Source: Stentor roeselii
Lineage: Eukaryota; Ciliophora; Heterotrichea; Heterotrichida; Stentoridae
DNA: 64,000 nt
NCBI GenBank assembly: GCA_006503475.1
Contig: RSEH01000007.1
Coordinates: forward strand, 1-64,000
Reading direction: 5' to 3'
How positions within the stretch are numbered: the stretch's first letter is position 1; the number at the start of each line of letters is the position of its first letter. Both the position numbers and the translations under genes were made by a program. This document shows positions 39,501 through 50,649 of this stretch, in pieces. Below the pieces are notes generated by a model. It did no database searches and was not told the origin of the DNA. It was given only the letters and a program-made list of their open reading frames with translations.

Positions 39501-42500
39501 TAGATTTTGATCCTTGTTCACGTGATGAAAAGTCTTGAATCGATTCCTCAATAGAATATTTTTCAATATCCTTAAGTTGTTTCACAGCAAGTTCCTGAGC
39601 ACGTGCAAAAATCACTCCAACATCTTCAGGTTCTGACTCAAATTCATCAGAATAAATTTCACTCGACCTTACACTGGGAGCTTTAGCAGACGCTTCTGAA
39701 TCAATATGAAAATATTCCTTGACAAGTACTTTGATAAGGTTATATTCATCTTTTTCTTTAAATATCGGGTTGATGAAAGTTTCCATCTTAGCTACTTCAT
39801 CAGGTCCAGTGGCTTTATCGCTGACTTCCTTGCGATTGCCAAATGCAAAAGCAGCAGACTGGGAATAAGAAATACTTTCACTGATCCCCCCGTCTTCAAA
39901 CCGGCCAGGGACATAAGCTTCAGGGTAATACTTTAACAAAATCTTGTGAATATCGTTTTTCATTTCCTTGTCAGTCGGTACTCCCAACTTCACTCGAAAC
40001 AAGTTCTTCCTTACAAGGAATCCTCGAATCCAAGCCTGAATCTTGCTGGCGGCTTGAAAGATTTGGACTTGATCGTAAATTCTTCTTAATTCATGAGTTT
40101 CTTGCATGTTAGAAATTCCGGGAATTTTAAACATCTTCACTTCTAGGTCGTCTTCGATTATTGCTTTTGTTTCTGAAGGTTTTTTAGAGGGATTATTGGT
40201 TTTGGATACTTTTGAATCGATTTTCTTCTCGATGTCTGCGAGACGAGTACGAAGATTCTCTTTTGCGTCGGGCACTGAGCCCAGGAATAGGTCTCGAGGG
40301 GGACTTGTTGGAAAGGAAAGATTTGTTGGACGGGATGAAGGGTCTGCTTTGGGATGTAGAAGGTAACGAGTGAAACCAGGGAGTACTTCGTTGTTCCCTG
40401 GGTAGAGGGGAGGTGAGGAGTGGTCTACTTTTGAAGAAGGGTTTGCTTGGGGTTCTGGGTTTTGAGGTTTGGATGGTTTTAATGGCTTTGATGGCTTTGA
40501 TATATTTGAAAAGTCTGGTTTTGGTTCTGGTTTTTGAGTGGGCTTTTTGGATTCGGCTTTTAAGGGAGGATGTGAATCGGGAGAACTAGAATATGGGTCA
40601 GACCTTTCATGAAATCTCTCAGATTCTTCCTCATTTGAGTCATCTTCCTGTCCATACTGCTGATAATTTTCCTCACTAAGATCTTCTTGATTTTCTGTAT
40701 ATTCTTCATCCTGGCTTCCAGATTCATCATCACTCTGATACTCTTCTTGCTGATCATAGCTCTCCTCATCCAATTCAATATTTTTTTTGAAATTTTGTTT
40801 ATTGCTAACCCTTTGATTCCTGATTTCTTGACTATCATCTTCAAAATCCTGACTATCACCTTCATTATCTTCACTATCACCTTCATTATCTTGACTATAA
40901 CCCTCACTATCTTGACTCTCATATAAATCAACTTTGCCTTTAATCTTAATCTGCTTCTTTTCTTCTACTCGATGCTTATTAATAACCTCTTCCTTCATAA
41001 TATGCCCATTAACACCCTTTCCCTGACTCTTTGGCTGCTGATTCCTAATCTGAAGTTTTTCTGCTGATTCTTTAGATAAAGTTTCACTTTCAAACTCTTC
41101 ATCTTGATAATCTTCTGAGTAATTCGAAGGTTCTCTGCTATTCCTGCTAATCTTTTCTGAATCAAAACTTTCAATCCTGAGTTTTTTCTTATTTTTCATC
41201 TCACGTGAGTTGTTTTTGTCTTTATTCAAAGGAGAAAGGTTGAACTGTTCACTATCAACAACATAACTGATGCTCGAATTTGACTGTCCTTCAAGTCCTG
41301 GTGTTTTTTTTCCTTGTTTTTCTTTTTTTCCTAGTTCTGAGACACGTTTGTTGATTTTTTCTTTGATTTCTTGAATGGGAGTGACAGGTCTTGTAAACTT
41401 CTGAGGTTTTGCAAGCATTTCAAGCTCTTTTAATGTCTGTATTTTTTTTCTGATCTTTTCATGCTCTAGAAGTTCCAGATGCTGTTTTTGCTCTTTTTCT
41501 CTCTGCTTTTTTTCCTTCATCCACTGCTGGATCTGAGGATTTTGAGCCTTTTTAGGCGATTTTTCTTCTGGCTCTGAGCATGTTCGCTTTTTTTCAAGAA
41601 GATTCGGGTAAAGGTCGATGATTTCCAGGCCGATTCTTGCTCTTCCTGCTTTTTTTACTTTTGCTCGGTAGTTTTTTTTGTTTTCTTCTGAGATTTTCTT
41701 CATTTTTTCTTGTTCTACAGAAGTTTTTCGCCCTTTTTCAGTGAAATTTCTCTCATCGACTCCCCATTTTCCAGAAGGCTGATAAGGGACAAGCTGGGTA
41801 TTTTTAATTATTTCTTTGGCTTCTTCCACCACTTTTTCCATCATTTCTTGCTTGGATCTGAGTGACTCTGTCTCTGGAGCTAGTTTCTGTTGAAGTTTTT
41901 TATGCTTTTTAATGTTTTCCTTAACTAACACCTGAAGTTTTCTTAGTTTTTCCTCGTTTTCCTCTTGATTCTTGACTTTTTCTTCAAGAAGTGTAGGTTT
42001 TTCTATTTTCTTTCCTGTTTTTTCCAAGTTTTTCTGAGAACTTGAGAATTTTTTAGTTTTTGCTTGATTTTCTTCTGATATTTTCTCATTTTCAAGTCTT
42101 TCCTTCGACCTGGTATAGTTTTTTTCTTCTATTCTCTGAATATCATCGATTTTTTTCTCACTTTCCCTGCGAATTTTATTCCTTTCAGTGACTTTCTGGA
42201 CAAAAATTTGCTTTTTAGACATTCTTTCCCTTCTTTCCTCGAAACCATTCAATCCTTTTTTATGATTCATGACTTTAGCGGTTTGAGGTCTTGTGACAGT
42301 GACTCCAACACTGAAGTTCCTATTGTTGGTCTTTTTAAGAGTGACAGTTGTTGCTTGAATATCTGAGTCTTTAATGATTACAGCTTCTGGTTCAGCGGGT
42401 TTACAAATGATTCTGTCGTCTTTTGGTTTGTGATTGAAGGACACGAGGACTTTTTCCTGGTCGATGAGACTTTGAAACGGGTTTCTATTTTTTCATTACC

Positions 42501-42564
42501 TTGAAACTGCAGCAGTGATGGTCTTGACGACCTGCCCAGTGGGCAAGTGTAGGATTTCGGTCAT
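36523..42564 (-). CDS. giant serine-rich IQ-motif protein, possibly centrosomal/basal body
   Basis: An ATG at 42564 opens an exon that joins after a 15-nt intron to the long frame, giving 2008 residues. N-terminal third: basic and charged coiled coil with R/K/E-rich runs. Around the middle (near residues 830-850) there is an IQ motif, I-Q-A-W-I-R-G-F-L-V-R. A long region after it repeats S-x-S-I, E-S-I-x-x-S and Y-S-D-D-F-E-S units dozens of times, each with Ser-rich, acidic context suited to phosphorylation. The C-terminal 230 residues are helical and include an E-x-x-W ... E-L-E-D-Y-I-L segment similar to DUF4378-type ends found in CEP350-like proteins. That similarity is weak. The long frame alone has no ATG before the intron. 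Confidence 0.8.
42485..42499 (-). other. 15-nt intron
   Basis: Coding strand GTAATGAAAAAATAG, A at position 10. It links a 22-codon first exon (M-T-E-I-L-H-L-P) to the large frame and holds in-frame stops. Confidence 0.9.
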
Positions 42565-42633
42565 TTAAATATAAGGAAATAATTAATGCTGGTAAGGAGA
42601 AGACTGATGAAAGTGGATTAGGTCTTTTGCTAG

Positions 42634-44508
42634 CTAAACAACTTTTATGTCCTTTATTAGCATTTCCTTTAGCCATTCTAGTTTCTCGCATATCGGCTTT
42701 TTGAAATCGTCAAATCTTTGTTTTTGCTCGTTTATTTCTTTTTTGATCTCAGCGATTTCGAGTTCTTTTAACTCTATTCCTTTCAGACGCTCTTGAAGGT
42801 CGGACTTGTCTCTTTCAAGATGCTCTCTTAACTTGAAGTTTTCATCTCTTTTGCGTCGGTATTCACTGATTTCCATCTGGAGTCTTTGGACTAATCGGGA
42901 ATCTTCTAAGTTTTCTAACCACATTTCTTGGATTTTTTTTTCTTCGGCTTCTAGCTCTTCTTCTTTTTCTTTTAGAAGAACTTCAAGAACGCGAATGTTT
43001 CCTGATATTGCAGAAGCTCCTGACCTGGGAGACTCACTGGTTAAGGTTTTAACCTTTCCCCTAGTAGGAGTTCTAACTTCATTAAAATTAAACTTGGTCT
43101 GTGGAACATCCAATTTCCTCAAAGGACTCATTCGAATCGCCGCAGGTAAAGGATGTTGTGGTAATTTTTTAACAGCCTTAAAAGAAGACTCAGAGCCACT
43201 AGACATAAACGAATTTTTATTAGCAGCAGGCATCTCAATCGAGTTGTCCATCTGTTTTTCAATACGACTCATATTATTCCTAAGAGCACTTGAAGTCCTT
43301 TCAGTTTTCTGCAAAGCCTGAATAGACTTATAATTCAATATACTGCTTTTAATTCTCGTGATTTTCGTCTGAAGTGCTTCTAAACTTTCAGGGTGTTTGC
43401 TATTTCGAAATTCAAACTCCAAGTCCTTTAGTTGTTTTTCCAGTGCTTGAATTTCATCATTCATGACCTTTGGAGACCTTGCAACTTCAATCATGATATC
43501 ATGAGGAGAAGACGCGATTTCGAACCTGCATTCTTGAAGCATATCAAGAGTTTCATTAATGCACTCGACTTTATAGTTAAAAAGCCTTTCATTACTAATT
43601 CTTTGCTCCTCACACAATTCAAGCTCTTCTTCAAGACATTGTCGTTCTTTCGCGTTTTTTAAGGTGTCTTTTCGCACGGTTTGTGAAAATTTTGAAAGCT
43701 CCTGCTCGCGAGCAGCGAGTTTCTTCAGCTGGTCGTTGTAAACCGATTTTTTTATGTTGACTGTCATGATTTGCCATTCAAGTTCTCTTAACTTGGTATC
43801 TTCTTCTGCTTTATAAACATTAAACAGTTTATTTTCAACTTCATTCACAAACTTCAACTTCTTTTCTCCCTTATTTTCATTAGACTTGACAAAGACCATA
43901 TCAAAACTATTCGCATTTTCGTACATTCTTTCTTGAAGTTCCATGAAAAAGTTATGGAAAAAGTCGAAATCCTTACTTTTTGAATTCACTTCAAAAGGTT
44001 CTTTTTCTTCTGTCAAGGTATTCACGATTTTCGCCTTGTTAATCATCGGCGAGTCCCTTTGTTTTACTTTCAACTCAAGATTAAGTTTTCCCAGTGAAAG
44101 ATTCGCGACATGGAAAAAGTCGCTTTCGACTTTTTGAATGACTTTTTCGATGTCATCTTTAAACTGGTACAACTCACTAAGTCGACATTCAAGGGTCATA
44201 AAAGCTGGCTTCAGCGGGTCGATCACTTTAAAAACTGAAGACTTCTGCGTCAAGGCCTTTTCCCGTTTTCTCAAAAATGAACTAGACGAAAGCACAGCCA
44301 GGTGTTCTTCGAGCTTCATTGAAAGTCTTTCGATTTTAAGCATCGCTGCTTCGAGACTGTCGTAGTTTTCAGGATGGTTCAAAAGTTCGAAGTCGGTGTA
44401 CTTGTGGCCTTCGTTGAAGTGATATGAAGAGTCAATTGAAATAAAGGAATCGCCTCCACGACTTATACAAGGCAAGTCAAGAGTATTCGACATATCTAGA
44501 TGAGACAT
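42634..44508 (-). CDS. coiled-coil protein, 624 residues
   Basis: A single frame with ATG at 44508, preceded by CTATAA. Long heptad-rich helices with short gaps run from about residue 45 to the end; a Ser/Thr/Pro-rich, basic linker occurs near residues 410-490. No known domain was seen. It starts only 15 bases after the stop codon of the larger guanylyl cyclase gene on the same strand, and its own end is 69 bases upstream of the giant Ser-rich gene. Cytoskeletal role likely but unproven. Confidence 0.75.
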   Translation of the reverse strand: MSHLDMSNTLDLPCISRGGDSFISIDSSYHFNEGHKYTDFELLNHPENYDSLEAAMLKIERLSMKLEEHLAVLSSSSFLRKREKALTQKSSVFKVIDPLKPAFMTLECRLSELYQFKDDIEKVIQKVESDFFHVANLSLGKLNLELKVKQRDSPMINKAKIVNTLTEEKEPFEVNSKSKDFDFFHNFFMELQERMYENANSFDMVFVKSNENKGEKKLKFVNEVENKLFNVYKAEEDTKLRELEWQIMTVNIKKSVYNDQLKKLAAREQELSKFSQTVRKDTLKNAKERQCLEEELELCEEQRISNERLFNYKVECINETLDMLQECRFEIASSPHDIMIEVARSPKVMNDEIQALEKQLKDLEFEFRNSKHPESLEALQTKITRIKSSILNYKSIQALQKTERTSSALRNNMSRIEKQMDNSIEMPAANKNSFMSSGSESSFKAVKKLPQHPLPAAIRMSPLRKLDVPQTKFNFNEVRTPTRGKVKTLTSESPRSGASAISGNIRVLEVLLKEKEEELEAEEKKIQEMWLENLEDSRLVQRLQMEISEYRRKRDENFKLREHLERDKSDLQERLKGIELKELEIAEIKKEINEQKQRFDDFKKPICEKLEWLKEMLIKDIKVV

Positions 44509-44523
44509 TTATAGCTAATCTTA

Positions 44524-47500
44524 TTATTCTTCTACTTCTTGTGTGCACTGTTCAGAGAAGAAAAGAATGATCGGCTTCGAGTCGACAGTCACTTCTTTTG
44601 CTTGTTGGAAAAGGAAAAGGCCAGGTTTATAACTTTCAATAAGTTCTTTCGTGCTTTCACTTACTGCCACCCTGCCTGCTTCTCCGCTGCTTTCCATTTT
44701 GTTAGCGATCTGGACATGAAGTCCATAAATATCATATCGAACGATTTTAGTCCCAGTGATTCCTCCAGTGATTTCTCCAGTATGCATTCCAATTCTCATT
44801 CCAAGTTGAATTCCACATTTTTCATTAGTTTCTGCAATGATTCCAATAAGACTATTAGCGAATTCCAGCATATTCACAGCTTCTTTCGCAGGGTTTCTGT
44901 TTTTATCATCGACGTATCCCATTGCGACGTAGCAGTCTCCGATAGTATGAACTTTATACACATTATGCTCGACACATTTCTTATCAAATCGCGTGAAAAG
45001 CTCTGAAAGCATTCCGACCACCTCCCTTGGCGACCTGACGGATGACCAGGCAGTGAACCCGACAATGTCCGCGTACATCACTGTCACTTGCGCAAGACGG
45101 TCCATCACTTGCCGGCCTTCTTCGAGGTTGGCCAGGGCGTTAGGAGGCATCATATGTGTTAAAAGTTGCTGGGTTTTCGCTATTTCTTTATCAGCGACGA
45201 GTTTCAGTAATGTGTTCGCACGAAGACGACGCTCATCTGAAAAAATTGAATGAAGGACTATTGATATGAAGGTGAATGTGTAGGTCACTGATGGAAGTGA
45301 AGGGTCGGTTGTGAATGTATCTGCAAGCCAAATTGATACTGTTACTAAGTTGAAGTAAAGGTTCTTTGAGAAAAATGTTCCGGAAAAGAAGTTGAGAAGG
45401 ATGAACTTGTAGGCGAAGTACATGTAAAGAATGTTTATGCTTTTTTCGGAGAAGTACTCACAGATAAATATACCGATGAACTCTGCTGTGTAAAGAGAAC
45501 TCAAGGCTAAGGCGTACATGATTTGGCTTGAGTATCTGGACTTTAAAACTATCAGAACTATCATAAAAATCTCACCGACAAAGATAATCACGAGTCTTGC
45601 AAGACTTGCATGTTCTAAACTCAGCAGGTAATACAAAAGTTCAGCAATAATCAAGAAAAAGTCACAAGTCGCTGAAACTAAAAGTCCAATTTTCTGTGTA
45701 GTTGAAATCTCTTGAATATAAGTAAGTCTTAATTTTTTCTCAGTTTCTGTCTCTTTACATAAAAAGTTGAAAATTCCTTGAACTTTTTGAGTAGTCTGTT
45801 TACTTATAAGTTCTTGTGTGTTATTCACGCCAAGATTTTCTAAAATTGAAGACCTTCTGTTACTTTTTTTATTCAATGTAGAAGTCTCACTGCCCCTCGG
45901 TTGAATCGTGGTGAAGGTAGGACTTGACTTCGAAGACTTAAGCGAATTGATGAGATTTACTTGAACAGAGCTAAGATCTTCACTATTGTCATCAGAAGCT
46001 TGTTCAATAAAAGAGACTATCTTAGTGTCCATGTTTCCTTTTCCCTTTACTTCTCGGATGCAGTCAACGAATTTCAGGCCATGGGTACTGCCGAGGAGGT
46101 CAAAGGTTTGAAGTGAAATTTGAACTGAATCTGGCTCTTTTAGAGTGGAAGCCATTCGACTAGCTGTGTTGACTGTGTCGCCTACAAGGGAAAATTGAGG
46201 CTTGTGGAAACCTACGACTCCTGCTGTCACTGGGCCGCTGTTTACTCCGATTTTAAATTTTAGTTTTTCACCGTTTTTAAGGATTATTTTTTCTGATTCT
46301 TTTAGGATCGCTAATGCAAGCTCCACTGCTCGACGAGCGTGACTGTTTTTTAGTATTTGGGTGTCGAAGTTCAACTCGCTGTCTTTTAAACCTGCACAGG
46401 CCAAGTAGGTCTTACCGACTGTCTCGATTTTAGCTACTCCAAAATATTCACAAATTAGATCAATTCTCCCGAAAAGGTCATTCAAGAGAAAAGTCAATTC
46501 TTGTGGGGAGTACAAATTCAAAATATTATCAAAATCATATATATCACAAAAAACAATAGAAACCGTTCCCTTATCTTCACTAATATACCTCGCTCCGTCT
46601 TTAACTCTTCTCCTTACAAATTCAGGTAGAAGGTATCCAAGAATAGTGGCAGATTTATCAACCTCAATTTCAGCTTGTTTAATAAAAGTGTACTGTATTC
46701 TTTTATTTTTTTCCTGCTGGAAGTTTACAAGCAGGATTAAAAGCAGTATAAAAAACATTATAACACACCAATGAGAAGTATGAACAGCTAGGCCTCCACG
46801 ATCTTTTATATAAGTCTCATATACCAGGCTAGCGATTGATACAAAGTAAATAGCAACGAATTTAAAAATTGATAAAATCCAACTACTAGAAATAAGAACT
46901 GAATACAATAATGAAAAAATCGGATATCTAGGAATCGTCCAAGAAGTTGTATTTACGAAGGTCTCAACCAATGAAAAGATCAACAAACCTGCGAGACTCA
47001 AAACTTCTATCAATAAAAACCTTTGTGAGTTCAGTAAAAAGAAGCCTGCAAAAGCTAAAAAAATTGAAAAACAAGTGATGATCACTGTGTAGATGTTCAA
47101 GTCAAGAAAGCTTTTCAAACCAACTTCAACAAAGATATTGTTCAAGACAGCCAATATGAGAAGAATCACAAAGTTCCATTTCATGAAGAAAATTGACTGC
47201 TTATACAAGTACGTAAGGTATTCCTTTTCTCTGTACTGGTCTTTAAATTTCAATGTCTTCGAATCCATTTCAAATTCTGTCCTTTCTTGAACTACTCTCC
47301 ATCGAAAATGATCACAAAAGACTTTGTCCAGTTCTTGATACTTCAGAAGTCTTTCCTTCCCTCGCCGGGTCCAAATCGAAGAAGCGACATGAAAGGTCTT
47401 CGCGATGATAAAACCAAGAAACGGGTAAAAAACAATCAGCATCCAAATGATCGGCTTTTCAGTGAAGGACTGATTTGAAGTAAACCCGATCCAGTTCTCA

Positions 47501-50500
47501 GAGTTGCAAGCGAAGGCCACATCTATTACAAATAAAGCAAAACAACCCAAAAATACTCGAATGAATGTTTTGAGATTGTGAGATACGACAAGACCATGAG
47601 CGAATAACACAAAATTCACCAGAATAAATGCCGTGATTCCTAAAGTTTCACTGTCTTCGGTTAGACCTTCACTGCTGCTTACTTTAGGAATTCCGAATGT
47701 AATAAAAATCATTAGAAGTCCTCCTTGAAGCACCCCGTGAAGTAGTTGTAACAGCAGGTCTAGGATTTTCTGGTCACCTCTTAAAAAGTTTTGTTTGAAG
47801 AAGGTAATTTTGCTATTGGAGCTCTCAGCTTTGAAGGTTAAACTGAGGATTAACACGAATAGAAAACTTGCCATTAGTTCCCATATCACGAGTAAGTCGG
47901 CTTGGATTACTTGACATGCTGAAAAAGAACATCTGGACTGGTAGAGAAAGAATAGAGTTGCAATCATTCCTTCTTTGAACATGAATAGTTGTGAGATTAG
48001 ATGCATTCCATGATGAGCGTTGTGGCCAGTATCAAGTAAAACTTTTTCTAATTGTCTAAACTCTTCAATCTGAATATCACAAATAAAACTATTCGAAATC
48101 GAAGAGTCAACCCTAACTCCAACACTAGCTTCATTGATCATTTTAAAGCACTTTTCCCCAGCTCCAACTGCCATTACAACAGGTTTAAACTCAAAGTTTT
48201 CCTTAACCATCCTGACAAGGTCAACTTTAAGTTCCGGATTAACCGAATTGACAAGTACAGACCTAGCCGTAAACATAAGAATCATAAGATTTTTCATCAG
48301 TTCCCTGGACTTAAGTGCTAAACTCATTAAATCCGCATCAAAAGAAACAGCGAAATTAAGGTCAATATCCCTCAAAGACTTTATCGGTCTTCCAAGGATA
48401 GACCCGAATCCCATATCAGCAAAGATGGCTTTGACATCAGATTTTCTTTCAGCTGCTTTATTCAAATTTCTTTTCGAGTTTCTTCTAGTTTTTTCTCTTT
48501 CGCTTTTTTCTACTTCATGCTTTGCCAAGTCGTTTTTGTAAATAACGTGTTCTTTCAATGCCAGGTTGACCAAGTCTATTGCTTGACTGACTGAGTGAAG
48601 ATCATGGAACTGAACGATGCTGGTATCAGCGTCTAGTAATTTCAAGTGATAAGCAGTGGCGACGACACTTTCCTCGCAAGAACTTGAAGCGATCCACATT
48701 TTCACCCCTGCTTGGACCAGGCTTTCAACTGCTTCAACAGTTTTACTGGAAACTGAGTTTTCGAAGCCGACAAGGCCGAGAAACTTCATTTGTGTCTTAT
48801 AAGAGTCGAAAACAGAAGAAATTCTTAGTTTTCTGTTAACTCTGCATTGAAGAGCTTCGTTATACTCTTTGAAGATCTTTTTTATTTCGTGTTTTTGAAG
48901 CTTTTTAAACAAAAAGATGATTTTTCGGTACTTTTTCAAATCAAATGAATCTAAAGTTTCCTGGGCATTTGAGTAGTCGTCTTCAAGTTCACTTGGCTCG
49001 ATAGTTGGACTTTGCGTTTTAAACACCAGGAAGACTTCATTCGTTGTGTAGTCCTTTATCGTCGCTTTAAAGTGAAAGTCTTTGTTGGAAGTGCGTGAAA
49101 GCGAGTTGATTGAAAACTTGTAAACGTTTGAATTAAATTCAAGCTCGACTTTATTTTTCAATCTTTTGAGAATAATGATTCCAAGACTTTCAGCAAAGTT
49201 CAGAAAAGCTGAGTCGACTTCATTTGTAGTGTCGAGGCTGCTTTCAGTGGTAAAAGTATTGCAAAGTGCCAAGCAAAATGCGAAGAATCGTTTTTCAAAA
49301 GGGCAGTTTTCAGTGATTATTTCATTTTTTAACGCTTCAAATGAAGAGGTTTCAAATTGATTCTGAGACTTGCTGGTGATGCTGACTTCTTCATTCGCTT
49401 CTGAGTCGCTTGGGATGTCTTCACAGACTTCTTGAGTTTCAAGTTGATACAAGCAGTTGTTGAATAAGCAAGCTTGAATAGTGATGGTTTGGTCAGTGAG
49501 TACTCCAGTTCTTTCACTGATGATATATTCTACTTTACCCAGGTCGTCCAAGACGTTAGCATTAACTATCTTGGGGTTATTTTTTAAGTCTGTTATCATT
49601 AAAGCGATCGCCTGGCACGACTTAAAAATATGAAGAGCCAGGTAAAGAGTTACTGGAACAAGACTCGCATACAACACAATCGAGTAAAAAGCCAGATCTA
49701 TCGAATCATCATCGAAAAGCAACTCGTCCCAATAGACTCCTAAGAAACAATTGACAAGGACCATGAAAAGAACCAGTGCGAAGCTGAATAACAAGGAATA
49801 ATTCAAATCTCTGTCTAATTTTGAAACTCTATTTATTTGGATTTGTCGGAAGTTGATCCATTTTTTACTCTCAAAGCCGACATAAACAATCAGACACAAA
49901 ATCCATTCACAGTCAACTACTTCTGACCCTCCCATCACAAAGTTATCTAAAGTTGTTCTGATTACTCGAGGATTGTTTTTTACCTTTATTTTCGCTTCAA
50001 CCTTCTCGTAAAAAGGATTCGGTTGGACTACTTTAATCGATTCGATGTGTCTTTTCGCTTCAGAAACACTCATTCCATCTTCAGTTATAAAAATTTGTGT
50101 TTCTTTGATAGCTTTTTTCTTTTCAATTCCAGAATTTTCATCAAAATTGCAGTTTCGAATGAAAAATTCATTAATTTCGCTGTCCGCTGCTATGATCAAA
50201 GAATCGGCAGGGATTTCTTGATTCGCTTTGACTAAAACAATGTCGCCTTCAACGATTTCTCCAGATTGGATCGCGACGAACCCAGGGTCTTGGTAGACAG
50301 CGAAAAGCTTGGAATTGATTTTTTTGTCGTGAAGATGCTGGGATCTGAGAAGAAGACAGTTTTTTAGAAAGTTTTTCAAGAAAATAATTGATAATGGAAG
50401 AATAACGCTCAGCTTCAAACTCAGTTCTTTGATGTGTGGAGTATATTCTAAGGATATTACGAAGAGAAACCACAGGAATGCTGGAAGTTGAACTAACTCT

Positions 50501-50649
50501 AAGACTGTCTTGGGCAGGAGAGAAAGGAGGGTAAATGATTGGGTTGATATTTTGTTGGTTTTGGAAGTCTCTGATGAGTCTAGATCAATTTTTTTAAAAC
50601 TTGACTCTTTGTCGGCTTTGGACTTGCCTGTTATTCTTCTAATATTCAT
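44524..50649 (-). CDS. P4-ATPase-like/guanylyl cyclase fusion, paralog 1
   Basis: The protein has 2041 residues. N-terminal half: P-type ATPase fold of the P4 kind with many membrane segments, keeping the actuator stretch G-D-I-V-L-V-K-A-N-Q-E-I-P-A-D-S, but the phosphorylation loop DKTGTLT is ERTGVLT (Glu379 for Asp), so it cannot form the usual phospho-enzyme. C-terminal half: two six-helix membrane units, each followed by a class III cyclase domain. The first (about 1363-1480) has Asp1369, guanine-selecting-type Glu1409, Lys1413 at the second metal position, and N-T-A-S-R. The second (about 1855-1985) holds both metal Asp (1861 and 1905) but lacks N-x-x-x-R. This inverted split between halves is known for ciliate guanylyl cyclases. 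It makes cGMP at membranes. Confidence 0.92.
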   Translation of the reverse strand: MNIRRITGKSKADKESSFKKIDLDSSETSKTNKISTQSFTLLSLLPKTVLELVQLPAFLWFLFVISLEYTPHIKELSLKLSVILPLSIIFLKNFLKNCLLLRSQHLHDKKINSKLFAVYQDPGFVAIQSGEIVEGDIVLVKANQEIPADSLIIAADSEINEFFIRNCNFDENSGIEKKKAIKETQIFITEDGMSVSEAKRHIESIKVVQPNPFYEKVEAKIKVKNNPRVIRTTLDNFVMGGSEVVDCEWILCLIVYVGFESKKWINFRQIQINRVSKLDRDLNYSLLFSFALVLFMVLVNCFLGVYWDELLFDDDSIDLAFYSIVLYASLVPVTLYLALHIFKSCQAIALMITDLKNNPKIVNANVLDDLGKVEYIISERTGVLTDQTITIQACLFNNCLYQLETQEVCEDIPSDSEANEEVSITSKSQNQFETSSFEALKNEIITENCPFEKRFFAFCLALCNTFTTESSLDTTNEVDSAFLNFAESLGIIILKRLKNKVELEFNSNVYKFSINSLSRTSNKDFHFKATIKDYTTNEVFLVFKTQSPTIEPSELEDDYSNAQETLDSFDLKKYRKIIFLFKKLQKHEIKKIFKEYNEALQCRVNRKLRISSVFDSYKTQMKFLGLVGFENSVSSKTVEAVESLVQAGVKMWIASSSCEESVVATAYHLKLLDADTSIVQFHDLHSVSQAIDLVNLALKEHVIYKNDLAKHEVEKSEREKTRRNSKRNLNKAAERKSDVKAIFADMGFGSILGRPIKSLRDIDLNFAVSFDADLMSLALKSRELMKNLMILMFTARSVLVNSVNPELKVDLVRMVKENFEFKPVVMAVGAGEKCFKMINEASVGVRVDSSISNSFICDIQIEEFRQLEKVLLDTGHNAHHGMHLISQLFMFKEGMIATLFFLYQSRCSFSACQVIQADLLVIWELMASFLFVLILSLTFKAESSNSKITFFKQNFLRGDQKILDLLLQLLHGVLQGGLLMIFITFGIPKVSSSEGLTEDSETLGITAFILVNFVLFAHGLVVSHNLKTFIRVFLGCFALFVIDVAFACNSENWIGFTSNQSFTEKPIIWMLIVFYPFLGFIIAKTFHVASSIWTRRGKERLLKYQELDKVFCDHFRWRVVQERTEFEMDSKTLKFKDQYREKEYLTYLYKQSIFFMKWNFVILLILAVLNNIFVEVGLKSFLDLNIYTVIITCFSIFLAFAGFFLLNSQRFLLIEVLSLAGLLIFSLVETFVNTTSWTIPRYPIFSLLYSVLISSSWILSIFKFVAIYFVSIASLVYETYIKDRGGLAVHTSHWCVIMFFILLLILLVNFQQEKNKRIQYTFIKQAEIEVDKSATILGYLLPEFVRRRVKDGARYISEDKGTVSIVFCDIYDFDNILNLYSPQELTFLLNDLFGRIDLICEYFGVAKIETVGKTYLACAGLKDSELNFDTQILKNSHARRAVELALAILKESEKIILKNGEKLKFKIGVNSGPVTAGVVGFHKPQFSLVGDTVNTASRMASTLKEPDSVQISLQTFDLLGSTHGLKFVDCIREVKGKGNMDTKIVSFIEQASDDNSEDLSSVQVNLINSLKSSKSSPTFTTIQPRGSETSTLNKKSNRRSSILENLGVNNTQELISKQTTQKVQGIFNFLCKETETEKKLRLTYIQEISTTQKIGLLVSATCDFFLIIAELLYYLLSLEHASLARLVIIFVGEIFMIVLIVLKSRYSSQIMYALALSSLYTAEFIGIFICEYFSEKSINILYMYFAYKFILLNFFSGTFFSKNLYFNLVTVSIWLADTFTTDPSLPSVTYTFTFISIVLHSIFSDERRLRANTLLKLVADKEIAKTQQLLTHMMPPNALANLEEGRQVMDRLAQVTVMYADIVGFTAWSSVRSPREVVGMLSELFTRFDKKCVEHNVYKVHTIGDCYVAMGYVDDKNRNPAKEAVNMLEFANSLIGIIAETNEKCGIQLGMRIGMHTGEITGGITGTKIVRYDIYGLHVQIANKMESSGEAGRVAVSESTKELIESYKPGLFLFQQAKEVTVDSKPIILFFSEQCTQEVEE

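Noticed and set aside
42485-42691. Separate small minus-strand gene before the Ser-rich giant gene
   Set aside because: Its frame includes the true first exon (ATG 42564) but continues into the intron; with splicing it belongs to the giant gene.
42806-43321. 171-codon frame antisense to the 624-residue coiled-coil gene
   Set aside because: Shadow frame; Ser/Leu/Phe composition is that of reversed coiled-coil coding sequence.
44539-45006. 155-codon frame antisense to the second cyclase domain of paralog 1
   Set aside because: The sense strand encodes a conserved cyclase domain; the antisense frame has no domain and no paralog support.
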